6,686 nucleotides of DNA from Candidatus Woesearchaeota archaeon (GCA_003694385.1 RFKA01000005.1:1-6686), one strand, 5' to 3'. Positions 1-5,878 are shown, numbered from the stretch's first letter. Numbers and translations are program-made. The notes: generated by a model from the sequence alone, not told the origin.

Positions 1-1806
1 CGGACCACCTTCAACCACCAGTTCACAAGCGACATCAAGACCCAGTACCACTTATACGACCCTATTGAAGGCGGCTTCCACCGGTACAGCACGAAGCGGG
101 ACTGGAGCACCCCCCACTATGAGAAAATGCTGCCCGACCAGGCAAAGCTGCTCGGTGCGTACGCGCGGCTCGCACGCATCATAGATGATGAGCGTGTCGA
201 GGAGGTCGTCTCGGGAACCTTGTCCTTTGTTACCAAGAGGCTCCGCGCCCCTGACGGGAGTTTTTTCTCGAGCCAGGACGCATACCTCGAGGACGAGTAC
301 TTCGGGCTCCCCGCTGCAGAGCGGGCGCGCATCGCGCCACCCTATGTTGACAGGACGAGGACCATGGATGGCAACGCTATGATGATTACGACCCTGCTCA
401 GCCTGGACCGGCCAGGCGCCGAGGGGCTCGCCCATGACGCCCTTGAGTTCCTCCGCAAGCACATGGTTGGCAAGGACGGGGCATTCTACTACTTCAGCGA
501 TGAAGACGCCTTCTTGTCAGGGCAGTCACTCGCGAACGCGTGGGCACTTCTCGCGTTCGTTGAGGGGGCAAGCATTGATGAAGCCTACGTGCGAACAGCA
601 GTGTCGATTGCTGACTATGCGCTCGACAATTTGTATGATTGGAACGCCGGAGGATTTTTTGAGCGCCACAGTACAGACGCGTCGTTCTACGCACCGAATG
701 AACGAATTGACTTGTCGAAGCCTTACGGGCCAAACGCGGTGTTCGCGTACGGGCTGCTGCGCCTCTACCTCCTCACGGAGAACCCCGCGTACCTCGAGAG
801 CGGACTGAAGACGCTCGGCTATGTGCTCGGGCAGCGCGGGGGGCTCGACGAGAGCTACTACGCAATCAAGGCGGCGCGGCTCGTACAAGATCACAACCTG
901 CTCGACGAGTACGCGACGGCGGCCGCGACGATTACTGCTCTCGTCAAAGAGCGGCAGAGCAAGTTCTTCCTCGATGACTTACTGAGCAAGGAACAACACA
1001 ACATTCCTTTGGATGACGCGCCCGCCTTACAGGACGAGTTCGCAAGTGTTGGCTTCCTCATCCTCGCGCTCCTCGCGTTCGCGGCTGGGGTACTGAGCTT
1101 CCTCTCGCCCTGCTGTCTCCCCGTCCTCACAGCGTACTTCGCGCATAACGCGCACGCGAAGAGAGGTGACGTCCTGAAGAACACCATCTTCTTTTTCCTC
1201 GGTTTAGCGACGGTTTTCTCGGTACTCGGCATGGGGGCGACACTCATAGGAAGCTTGTTCCGAGAGCAACAGTCGCTCTTCACGCAGGTCGCGGGCGTCA
1301 TCATCATCATCCTCGGCTTGCTAGAAATTGCTGGGAAGGGATTCTCAGGCCTACAACTCAGTGTCAGGAACCGCAAGACGCCCATTGGGTCGTACCTCTT
1401 TGGCGCAGTGTTCGCCGTTGGCTGGAGCGCATGCATCGGCCCCATCCTCGCCTCGCTCCTCCTCCTCTCCGCGACGACGGGGACGCTCTTCAAGGGGAGC
1501 CTGCTCCTCTTCATCTACGCGATAGGCTTGGGGCTCCCACTCATCATTCTCTCATTCTCGCTCGACAAAATGAGCAAACGCGCCTGGAAGTTTCTGCGCG
1601 GACGCGAGCTCTACGGGTCGCTCTTAGGTTGGAAGTGGCGCGTCCACTCGACAAGCCTCATAACGGGCAGTATTATCATCGTCTTGGGAGTCCTCATCTT
1701 CAACGACTACCTGTACCGACTGAACCAGCTCGCCCTGCAGAGTAGCTACGTGCAGGAAGTCATCATTCGTGGTGAAGAGTTCCTCAAGCGGTTACTCCTC
1801 CAGTAG
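1..1806 (+). CDS. YyaL/DUF255-type protein fused to a CcdA-like membrane domain (5' partial)
   Basis: The reading frame is open from base 1 to the TAG at 1804-1806, giving 601 visible residues; the true start is upstream, and the ATG at 127 lies inside a conserved region. Visible residues 24-44 carry the YyaL/spermatogenesis-associated-protein-20 signature (GGFHRYST, then W-S-T-P-H-Y-E-K-M-L), followed by an SSQDA motif near 91-95 and an alpha-helical-barrel-like region to about 335. In this family a thioredoxin-like domain normally lies N-terminal, which here would be outside the window. Residues about 350-570 form six hydrophobic helices of CcdA/DsbD-beta type. The helix 1 motif is SFLSPCCLP (Cys371/Cys372) and the helix 4 motif is GWSACIGP (Cys478); the usual form of the second is TPCIGP. 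CcdA domains pass electrons from cytosolic thioredoxin to extracytoplasmic thiol proteins, so I infer that the fusion couples membrane thiol transfer to the YyaL part. The frame is continuous across the junction. Domain calls are strong; the joint function is unknown. Confidence 0.88.
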   Translation, partial: RTTFNHQFTSDIKTQYHLYDPIEGGFHRYSTKRDWSTPHYEKMLPDQAKLLGAYARLARIIDDERVEEVVSGTLSFVTKRLRAPDGSFFSSQDAYLEDEYFGLPAAERARIAPPYVDRTRTMDGNAMMITTLLSLDRPGAEGLAHDALEFLRKHMVGKDGAFYYFSDEDAFLSGQSLANAWALLAFVEGASIDEAYVRTAVSIADYALDNLYDWNAGGFFERHSTDASFYAPNERIDLSKPYGPNAVFAYGLLRLYLLTENPAYLESGLKTLGYVLGQRGGLDESYYAIKAARLVQDHNLLDEYATAAATITALVKERQSKFFLDDLLSKEQHNIPLDDAPALQDEFASVGFLILALLAFAAGVLSFLSPCCLPVLTAYFAHNAHAKRGDVLKNTIFFFLGLATVFSVLGMGATLIGSLFREQQSLFTQVAGVIIIILGLLEIAGKGFSGLQLSVRNRKTPIGSYLFGAVFAVGWSACIGPILASLLLLSATTGTLFKGSLLLFIYAIGLGLPLIILSFSLDKMSKRAWKFLRGRELYGSLLGWKWRVHSTSLITGSIIIVLGVLIFNDYLYRLNQLALQSSYVQEVIIRGEEFLKRLLLQ

Positions 1807-1915
1807 TCGCCCGTGAGCTTCGGAGAAGAAAACCCATCTCGGGAAAGGCAGGGGGTTGCGCCTATGATTCTTGTTGCTCTTGTTTCACAGCGCGCTGATA
1901 GAAAATTGTACCAGA
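1807..1915. other. Convergent intergenic region with weak terminator-like tracts
   Basis: This 109-base gap separates two genes that converge. On the + strand a pyrimidine-rich stretch (about 1866-1885, with repeated CTTGTT/CTCTTGTTT) could act as a T-rich archaeal terminator for the upstream fusion gene. On the - strand a short run reading ATTTTC follows the peptidase stop. A perfect 10-bp palindrome, CAGCGCGCTG, sits at 1888-1897. I see no RNA gene here. Confidence 0.3.
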
Positions 1916-2770
1916 TCAGTAGTTAGCGAGGCGCGCTATGCGTTCATCGAGGAAGACCTGTTCGGGCTTCAGTGAGTAGAGCGAGGGGAGAAATGACTCG
2001 TGGGCTAAGTGGTAATCGTTAATGTTCCTGAGGGCTGAGAGCAAGGCTTTTTTCTGATGGAGCTTGGCGACAGCGTAATCATCAGCCATGAACTCCATTT
2101 CTCGGCCTATTGTTCGGTGGACGTAACGAAGCACGGGGTCAAAAAAGATGATTTTCGCCATTATTGCAAGATAGATTCTGGTGGTTGAGTCCTTGTTGGC
2201 GAGGTGTGCATATTCGTGCAGGATGACTGCTTCCAGTTCGCGAGGGCCGAGGTTGTCGAGGAGCCCTTTCGTAAAGAAGATAATATCCTGTTTTCCAGAG
2301 AGGGAGTACGCATTGGGGAATTCTTTGCGTATTTTCTTGAAGGTAACTGGCGGGAGGTTGCGCGTTGCGCAAATCTTTGCTAAGAGCGCCCGTTCTCTTT
2401 TTGTGAAGGAGCAGAGTGGCGCGTTTCTGAGGAAGTATTGTTTGGTTCTCCTGTTAACGAGCGCGGCGAGGATAAGTGAGATGGTGAGCGCCGCCAGCGC
2501 GGATATGCTCGCGATGAGCTTAACGATGCGAAGGGGGTACTCAAGGTATTCGTGCTCGTAGTAGGTGCAGAGCAGGATGCTCAGGATGAAGAACAGCCAG
2601 AGGAAAGTACTCAGGGATACAAGGCCAAGGAGTGTTTTCCTCTTTAGGATGGCGCGCTGTGAAGAGGCATAGAGGACTAAGAGCGTACAGGCAAGCAAGA
2701 ACGTGAATGCGAGAATTCCCACCACGAGCGGGTGGGTATAGAATGTTATCAAGAAGCGCAGGCTCGCCAT
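1916..2770 (-). CDS. Membrane metallopeptidase, M48/M56 (BlaR1-like) without sensor domain
   Basis: The product is a 284-residue integral-membrane zinc protease. Three hydrophobic helices lie at about residues 14-35, 46-69 and 82-105, followed by a cytosolic-type catalytic domain. The zinc site is HEYAH (H185, E186, H189), with the third ligand in EFMAD (E226). The N-A-Y-S-L-S-G segment at 153-159 and the C-terminal DERIARL match the M48/M56 layout. I chose the ATG at 2770 because it follows the repressor's TAA by one base (TAAGATG), which implies translational coupling; the in-frame ATG at 2797 would overlap the repressor and add a polar nine-residue tail. Pairing with a BlaI-like gene suggests a BlaR1-like role, cleaving or inactivating the repressor. 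However, the protein ends soon after the catalytic domain and has no penicillin-binding sensor, so its signal is unknown. It could instead be an HtpX-like quality-control protease. Confidence 0.85.
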   Translation of the reverse strand: MASLRFLITFYTHPLVVGILAFTFLLACTLLVLYASSQRAILKRKTLLGLVSLSTFLWLFFILSILLCTYYEHEYLEYPLRIVKLIASISALAALTISLILAALVNRRTKQYFLRNAPLCSFTKRERALLAKICATRNLPPVTFKKIRKEFPNAYSLSGKQDIIFFTKGLLDNLGPRELEAVILHEYAHLANKDSTTRIYLAIMAKIIFFDPVLRYVHRTIGREMEFMADDYAVAKLHQKKALLSALRNINDYHLAHESFLPSLYSLKPEQVFLDERIARLANY

Positions 2771-2771
2771 C

Positions 2772-3083
2772 TTACCGTTTTTTTGCCTCTTGCACAAAGG
2801 TGTTTATTGCTTCGTTTCCAAAGATGTGGACGAACTCGTCGAGGAGTTGGTTCGCGAAGCGGGCACGTAGGTTTTTGAAGTGATACACGTAGTTTTTACC
2901 GCCGCGCTTTTCCTGAACGTCACGCCCAACATAGCCTTTTTTGTAGAGTCGATCCAGCGTCGTGGACACTGTTGTGTAGGCAATCACTCGGTCTTTCGAC
3001 AGCGTCTCCCAGACCGCTCGCGCATTCGCCCGCTGTAGCTTTCTCAACGCGGCGAGATGGTCTTTCTCCAGATCACCAAGCAT
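2772..3083 (-). CDS. BlaI/MecI-like winged-helix transcriptional repressor
   Basis: A 103-residue protein with the BlaI/MecI (penicillinase repressor) pattern. Helix 1 is at about 5-17, helix 2 (NARAVWETLSKD) at 20-31, and a recognition helix rich in Thr/Ser (AYTTVSTTLDRLYKKGYV) at 35-52. The basic wing includes K-R-G-G-K-N-Y-V-Y at 59-67, and a C-terminal helical region at about 72-101 probably dimerises. Family members repress their own operon and neighbours until a membrane protease partner inactivates them. The gene lies directly upstream of, and is probably coupled to, the BlaR1-like peptidase. The ATG at 3083 is about 26 bases from the centre of a TATA-like element, so the mRNA is probably leaderless. 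Family assignment is good; the target genes are inferred from divergent layout and candidate operators at 3085-3099 and 3128-3142. Confidence 0.86.
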   Translation of the reverse strand: MLGDLEKDHLAALRKLQRANARAVWETLSKDRVIAYTTVSTTLDRLYKKGYVGRDVQEKRGGKNYVYHFKNLRARFANQLLDEFVHIFGNEAINTFVQEAKKR

Positions 3084-3084
3084 T

Positions 3085-3099
3085 CTACTATCGCAATAG
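3085..3099 (+). promoter_or_regulatory. Candidate operator copy 1 for the BlaI-like repressor
   Basis: The 15-base element CTACTATCGCAATAG shares 12 of 15 positions with the copy at 3128-3142 (pattern CTACTA-NN-GCAAT-N-G). It contains the interrupted palindrome CTAT-CGCA-ATAG at 3088-3099. It lies next to the predicted start point of the repressor mRNA, a position suited to autorepression. Binding by the repressor is inferred. Confidence 0.45.
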
Positions 3100-3103
3100 A
3101 AAC

Positions 3104-3115
3104 TTATTTAAATAT
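3104..3115. promoter_or_regulatory. Shared, near-palindromic archaeal TATA box between divergent operons
   Basis: The AT-rich element ttatttaaatat has the palindromic core atttaaat at 3106-3113, so it can read as a TATA box on either strand. A purine-rich BRE-like gaaac precedes it on the + side. On the - strand the repressor ATG lies about 26 bases away, predicting a leaderless mRNA. On the + strand the predicted start is near 3135, leaving a leader of about 39 bases before the CuA lipoprotein gene. Confidence 0.65.
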
Positions 3116-3127
3116 CTTCTTATCCAC

Positions 3128-3142
3128 CTACTACAGCAATCG
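3128..3142 (+). promoter_or_regulatory. Candidate operator copy 2 for the BlaI-like repressor
   Basis: The element CTACTACAGCAATCG repeats copy 1 with three mismatches, 43 bases further right. It overlaps the predicted start of the rightward transcript and is bracketed by the inverted arms ACCTA (3126-3130) and TAGGT (3143-3147). With copy 1 it flanks the shared TATA box, so one regulator could block both directions. Confidence 0.45.
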
Positions 3143-3160
3143 TAGGTTTTTGAACAGGAC

Positions 3161-3169
3161 AGGTGGTGA
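3161..3169 (+). promoter_or_regulatory. Shine-Dalgarno site setting the CuA lipoprotein start
   Basis: AGGTGGTGA matches the GGAGGTGAT-type sequence complementary to the archaeal 16S 3' end and lies 4 bases before the ATG at 3174. This fixes the start there rather than at the upstream in-frame ATG at 3057, which would run through the promoter. Confidence 0.75.
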
Positions 3170-3173
3170 ACTC

Positions 3174-3716
3174 ATGAAGACAAACAGGAAAAGTGCGCTG
3201 ATTATCCCCCTCGTGGTGGCGATGCTCCTTCTCTCAGGATGTGCAGGGAACGGGGCGGCAAGCAGTAAAGCCGAGCCAATTACACAGAACAAGGGGAAGA
3301 CAATACAAAGCAAGACAATACAAAGCAGAGGAAAAGAAGCTATGAGAGATAACGCGGCAAAGACCTCTGAGCACCAAGGAAGTACGGATGAGAAGCCGCA
3401 GGAAGAGGGCGAGGCTGCAGACGAGGAAACCGAGGAGGAAGAGGAACACGCATTTACTATCATCGCACGAAAATGGGAGTTCGACCCTAGCGAAATCAGG
3501 GTGAAGCAGGGAGAGCATGTAGAGCTCTACGTCACAAGTGAAGACGTTGAACATGGCATCTCTATTCCCGCATTCGATGTGAATGAGCGCCTCCCCCCCG
3601 GCAAGACAGTGGATATCAGCTTTGTAGCGGATAAGAGAGGGACCTTCCCCATGGCGTGCTCGGTCTATTGTGGCGCGGGGCACAGCTCAATGAAAGGGCA
3701 AATCATCGTTGAATAA
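3174..3716 (+). CDS. CuA-type cupredoxin lipoprotein (Cox2-like copper site, no Cox2 membrane hairpin)
   Basis: A 180-residue exported copper protein. Residues 1-22 are a signal peptide (basic MKTNRK, then a hydrophobic core) ending in lipobox LSGC, with Cys23 the likely lipidated residue. Residues 24-91 are a hydrophilic linker that becomes strongly acidic, including a Glu-rich run at about 85-91. Residues 92-180 are a cupredoxin fold carrying a complete CuA ligand set: His127 (VEHGISIP), then C-S-V-Y-C-G-A-G-H-S-S-M giving Cys162, Cys166, His170 and Met173, as in cytochrome oxidase subunit II and nitrous-oxide reductase. The usual Glu between the cysteines is Val, but that position binds copper through its backbone. 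No second membrane helix is present, so it is not a standard Cox2. It could shuttle electrons or bind copper at the outer membrane face; no partner oxidase is visible. It is the first gene of a rightward set and diverges from the BlaI-like gene. Confidence 0.9.
   Translation: MKTNRKSALIIPLVVAMLLLSGCAGNGAASSKAEPITQNKGKTIQSKTIQSRGKEAMRDNAAKTSEHQGSTDEKPQEEGEAADEETEEEEEHAFTIIARKWEFDPSEIRVKQGEHVELYVTSEDVEHGISIPAFDVNERLPPGKTVDISFVADKRGTFPMACSVYCGAGHSSMKGQIIVE
3297..3326 (+). repeat. Perfect tandem repeat, 2 x 15 bp, inside the lipoprotein linker
   Basis: Two identical units of aagacaatacaaagc (3297-3311 and 3312-3326) encode KTIQS twice, residues 42-51 of the CuA lipoprotein. The repeat is in frame and lies in the non-conserved linker, so copy-number changes would alter only linker length. 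Confidence 0.9.
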
Positions 3717-3717
3717 G

Positions 3718-4188
3718 ATGCGCAAAACAGTTTTTCTTCTTCTTGCTATCTTGCTTGCACTCCCCGTTGGAGCCCACTTAGATGGTGGTGTAGACACGCC
3801 AGTCGGAGCATTCATTATTGATTTTGGATACTCCCCAGCACCCATTATCGCTGGAGAGCCCGCACTCCTCTCCTTTAATCTCGTGAACGCCTCAGAAGAG
3901 GTGGTCTCGCCAGGAAGCGCCTGGGTGCGAATCGCGAATGAAGACGTGGTCTTTGCAGGAACGTTCGCCGCAAGAGCCGACCATATCGTCTTCACGTACA
4001 CCTTCCCCGCCCCAGGAGACTATGAAGTTCTCGTACGGTTCCCCGACGGCCCAGAGGCGAGCTTTTCCTTACGAGTTGCACGACAGCGGCGCACAACAAC
4101 AATCGCGATGGGAGTCCTCCTCGCGCTGGCATTGCTCGCAGTCATCAAGTGGGGGATGCGGAAACGCAGATCGAGACATAAGATTTAA
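3718..4188 (+). CDS. Secreted, C-terminally anchored beta-sandwich protein (possible YtkA/CopC-like copper partner)
   Basis: A 156-residue protein. A signal peptide (residues 1-19, core VFLLLAILLALPVG) ends in VGA, so the mature chain would start at His20 (HLDGGVD). Residues 30-120 are beta-rich and immunoglobulin-like, with a GEPALLSFNL strand and the late motif TFPAPGDYEVLVRF. A membrane helix at about 128-145 is followed by the basic tail RKRRSR, giving an outside domain with a cytosolic tail. The ATG follows the CuA gene's TAA by one base (TAAGATG), so the two are probably translated together; the in-frame TTG at 3709 is less likely. The fold resembles YtkA/FixH/CopC-like domains that accompany copper proteins, but I do not recognise the exact family. 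Copper binding by the mature N-terminal His is a hypothesis. Confidence 0.72.
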   Translation: MRKTVFLLLAILLALPVGAHLDGGVDTPVGAFIIDFGYSPAPIIAGEPALLSFNLVNASEEVVSPGSAWVRIANEDVVFAGTFAARADHIVFTYTFPAPGDYEVLVRFPDGPEASFSLRVARQRRTTTIAMGVLLALALLAVIKWGMRKRRSRHKI

Positions 4189-4190
4189 AA
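4181..4190 (+). promoter_or_regulatory. TATA-like promoter element for htpX
   Basis: The element agatttaaaa overlaps the stop codon of the preceding gene. Its centre is about 28 bases before the htpX ATG at 4215, as expected for a leaderless or nearly leaderless archaeal transcript. The protease gene can therefore be expressed independently of the CuA operon. Confidence 0.5.
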
Positions 4191-4214
4191 CACTGCTCGC
4201 GCTGCTCGGCCAGG

Positions 4215-5132
4215 ATGAAGCGTATCTTCTTCGATGAGATTCGCAGCAACAAGCGCAAGTCATGGCTGCTCGTGCTCCTCTTCATCGTCCTCTTCTGTTT
4301 CGTTGGTGTCATCGCAGGCCTGCTGTGGTTTGGCATGGACCCGAGAGGCGCGTACACCGGACTGTTCTTCGCGCTCATCGTCGCAGGCCTGTACGTGCTC
4401 ATCGGCATGCACACGGGCGACAAGTGGATTCTGCAGATGACGGGTGCGCGCCCCGTCACGAAGCAGGAGTTCCCGCATTTATTCCACACCATCGAGGGCC
4501 TCGCGATAGCCGCAGGCATCCCCACACCAAAAGCCTTTGTCATCGATGACTCAGCGCTGAACGCGTTTGCCACGGGAAAAGACCCGGAGCACGCAAGCAT
4601 CACGGTCACGACGGGCCTGCTGAAGAAGCTCAACCGTGAAGAGCTCGAAGGCGTTATCGCGCACGAGATGAGTCACATCAAGAACTACGACGTGCGCTTC
4701 ATGATGCTCGTCACGATTCTCATCGGCGCGCTCACGCTCATTAGCGACTTCCTTCTGCGCAGTTTCCTCTGGGGAGGGGCGCGGCGGCGGGACGAGCGCG
4801 GAGGCCAACTCGCCATCGTGCTCATCCTCGTCGGCTTGCTCCTCGCCATCCTCTCGCCACTCGTCGGGCAGCTCATCAGGCTCGCGATTTCGCGGAAGCG
4901 CGAATTCCTCGCAGACGCGAACGGTGCCGCGCTCACGCGTTACCCGCCCGGCCTCGCGAACGCGCTTGAGAAGATAAAGAATGACCCTGACCCGCTCGTC
5001 GACAAGGCGAACAAGGCCACCGCGCACTTGTTCATCAGCACGCCGTTCCGGAAGAAGGCCGGCTTTGTAGCGAGGATGTTCGCGACACACCCCCCGATTG
5101 AGGAGCGCATCAAGCGCCTCAGGGAGATGTGA
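4215..5132 (+). CDS. htpX: Protease HtpX (M48B membrane zinc metallopeptidase)
   Basis: A 305-residue membrane protease of normal length for HtpX, a family that cleaves damaged or misfolded membrane proteins at the cytosolic face. Two N-terminal helices (about 17-39 and 46-64) and two later ones (about 161-186 and 198-222) flank the active site. Zinc-binding HEMSH is at 150-154 (H150, E151, H154), and the third ligand is in REFLAD (E230). Other family motifs are N-A-F-A-T-G at 116-121 and the C-terminal THPPIEERIKRL at 291-302. It sits 26 bases downstream of the beta-sandwich gene and could also be reached by read-through from the CuA promoter. No Shine-Dalgarno is evident before the ATG, and a TATA-like element at 4181-4190 suggests a leaderless mRNA. 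Everything expected of the family is present. Confidence 0.96.
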   Translation: MKRIFFDEIRSNKRKSWLLVLLFIVLFCFVGVIAGLLWFGMDPRGAYTGLFFALIVAGLYVLIGMHTGDKWILQMTGARPVTKQEFPHLFHTIEGLAIAAGIPTPKAFVIDDSALNAFATGKDPEHASITVTTGLLKKLNREELEGVIAHEMSHIKNYDVRFMMLVTILIGALTLISDFLLRSFLWGGARRRDERGGQLAIVLILVGLLLAILSPLVGQLIRLAISRKREFLADANGAALTRYPPGLANALEKIKNDPDPLVDKANKATAHLFISTPFRKKAGFVARMFATHPPIEERIKRLREM

Positions 5133-5263
5133 CTGCAATTGCGCCAGAGAGGCGCAGCCTGGCGAGCAAAGCCTGCGCGTGTCAGTGAGCAGAACGAGGT
5201 GGCTGGAACAGAGGAGTCACCCAACAAGAGAGGAACTCCCTCCACAACAGTTACCCTCTTGAA
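5133..5263. other. Convergent intergenic region with two competing hairpins
   Basis: Eight bases after the htpX stop is the perfect inverted repeat TGCGCC-AGAGA-GGCGCA (5140-5156). Its right arm also lies within GCGCAG (5152-5157), which can pair with CTGCGC (5173-5178), so the two hairpins exclude each other. No T-run follows directly. The first + strand T-tract is TTTTT at about 5272-5276, inside the end of the converging regulator gene. The region may help end htpX transcription or protect its 3' end. Confidence 0.4.
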
Positions 5264-5713
5264 TTATACTGTTTTTCCATCGCAAGAATCCTGGTTCCGG
5301 CGAGCAAGAGCTGACTGTTCGCAGAGGAACGCTTCCCGCTTGAGTTCTCTTATGACGGGGTAAACAGCGCACCGGGCGTCAAACGCTTTCAGGCGTTCTT
5401 CGAAGTCGTGCGCTTCGCGCATGTTCGGGAAGACGGCCTCGACGAGGAGGTGGCTGCGGTGCGTGACGAGGAGTTCGTTCACAGCGGGGTGCTCGAGGAA
5501 TTCTCGCGCGGCGAGCGTATCGCGGAGGCGGAAGCGGCGCAGCAAGAGCCCTACACGCGACCAGTCGATAATGGCTGTGTGCCGGTGGATGAGCGGGGCG
5601 AGTTCCCCGTAGCGCTTGAAGACGGTGCTCGCCGGGTAGTTGTGTTCTCGCGCGAAGCGAGCGAAGGGGATGCGCGCGTTTTCGCGGAGTGCTGCGAGGA
5701 GTTTCTGCTGCAT
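5264..5713 (-). CDS. Lrp/AsnC-family transcriptional regulator
   Basis: A 149-residue protein of typical Lrp/AsnC length. Residues 2-37 form the N-terminal helix-turn-helix (LLAALRENARIPFARFAREH, then YPASTVFKRYGEL). Residues about 44-127 fit the beta-alpha-beta-beta-alpha-beta RAM effector domain, beginning HTAIIDW. The glycine-aspartate usually found near the effector-binding loop is replaced by RSH at 86-88, so a ligand, if any, may differ. I chose the ATG at 5713, which lies about 29 bases downstream of a TATA-like element; a longer frame beginning with TTG at 5791 would run through that promoter and lacks family similarity. It converges on htpX and is followed on the same strand by nothing in this window. 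Family members regulate amino-acid or energy metabolism; the targets here are unknown. Confidence 0.8.
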   Translation of the reverse strand: MQQKLLAALRENARIPFARFAREHNYPASTVFKRYGELAPLIHRHTAIIDWSRVGLLLRRFRLRDTLAAREFLEHPAVNELLVTHRSHLLVEAVFPNMREAHDFEERLKAFDARCAVYPVIRELKREAFLCEQSALARRNQDSCDGKTV

Positions 5714-5737
5714 ACGCTGAGAGTGGTTGAGGAGTTC

Positions 5738-5746
5738 AAATAAATT
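5738..5746 (-). promoter_or_regulatory. TATA-like promoter element for the Lrp/AsnC gene
   Basis: On the - strand this reads AATTTATTT. Its centre is about 29 bases before the ATG at 5713, implying a leaderless mRNA and supporting that start over the TTG at 5791. Confidence 0.5.
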
Positions 5747-5878
5747 GGCCTTCTTCGACCGAAAGTTTGACGATATGTTGAAGGGCCTCAAACGTACGCG
5801 ACGAGAAGAACTCCCAAGCAGTCAACCAAGAGATTAGCGTGGCACCGATTCGTCATCGCGCGCGACGCGTTCAAGCGC

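Noticed and set aside
52..462. Long - strand frame opposite the YyaL region, and similar frames opposite htpX (4551-5138) and the CcdA region (891-1514)
   Set aside because: They are mirror frames of GC-rich genes with clear family motifs on the other strand and no recognisable domains.
127..1806. ATG at 127 as the start of the fusion gene
   Set aside because: The frame is open back to base 1, and residues before this ATG include the conserved GGFHRYST and PHYEKM motifs, so the ATG is internal.
1864..1926. 20-codon + strand frame starting MILVALVSQ
   Set aside because: It has no Shine-Dalgarno or promoter and runs into the end of the converging peptidase gene; probably chance.
2771..2797. 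ATG at 2797 as the peptidase start
   Set aside because: It overlaps the repressor gene and adds a polar tail before the first membrane helix; the ATG at 2770 fits a coupled TAAGATG junction.
3057..3173. Upstream ATG at 3057 as the start of the CuA lipoprotein
   Set aside because: It would extend through the TATA box and into the divergent repressor gene; the Shine-Dalgarno and signal peptide fit the ATG at 3174.
3174..3716. Cytochrome c oxidase subunit II
   Set aside because: The CuA motif is complete, but the two-helix N-terminal membrane hairpin is absent and a lipobox is present.
5714..5791. TTG at 5791 as the Lrp/AsnC start
   Set aside because: The extra residues lack family similarity and the reading frame would include the TATA-like element placed for the ATG at 5713.
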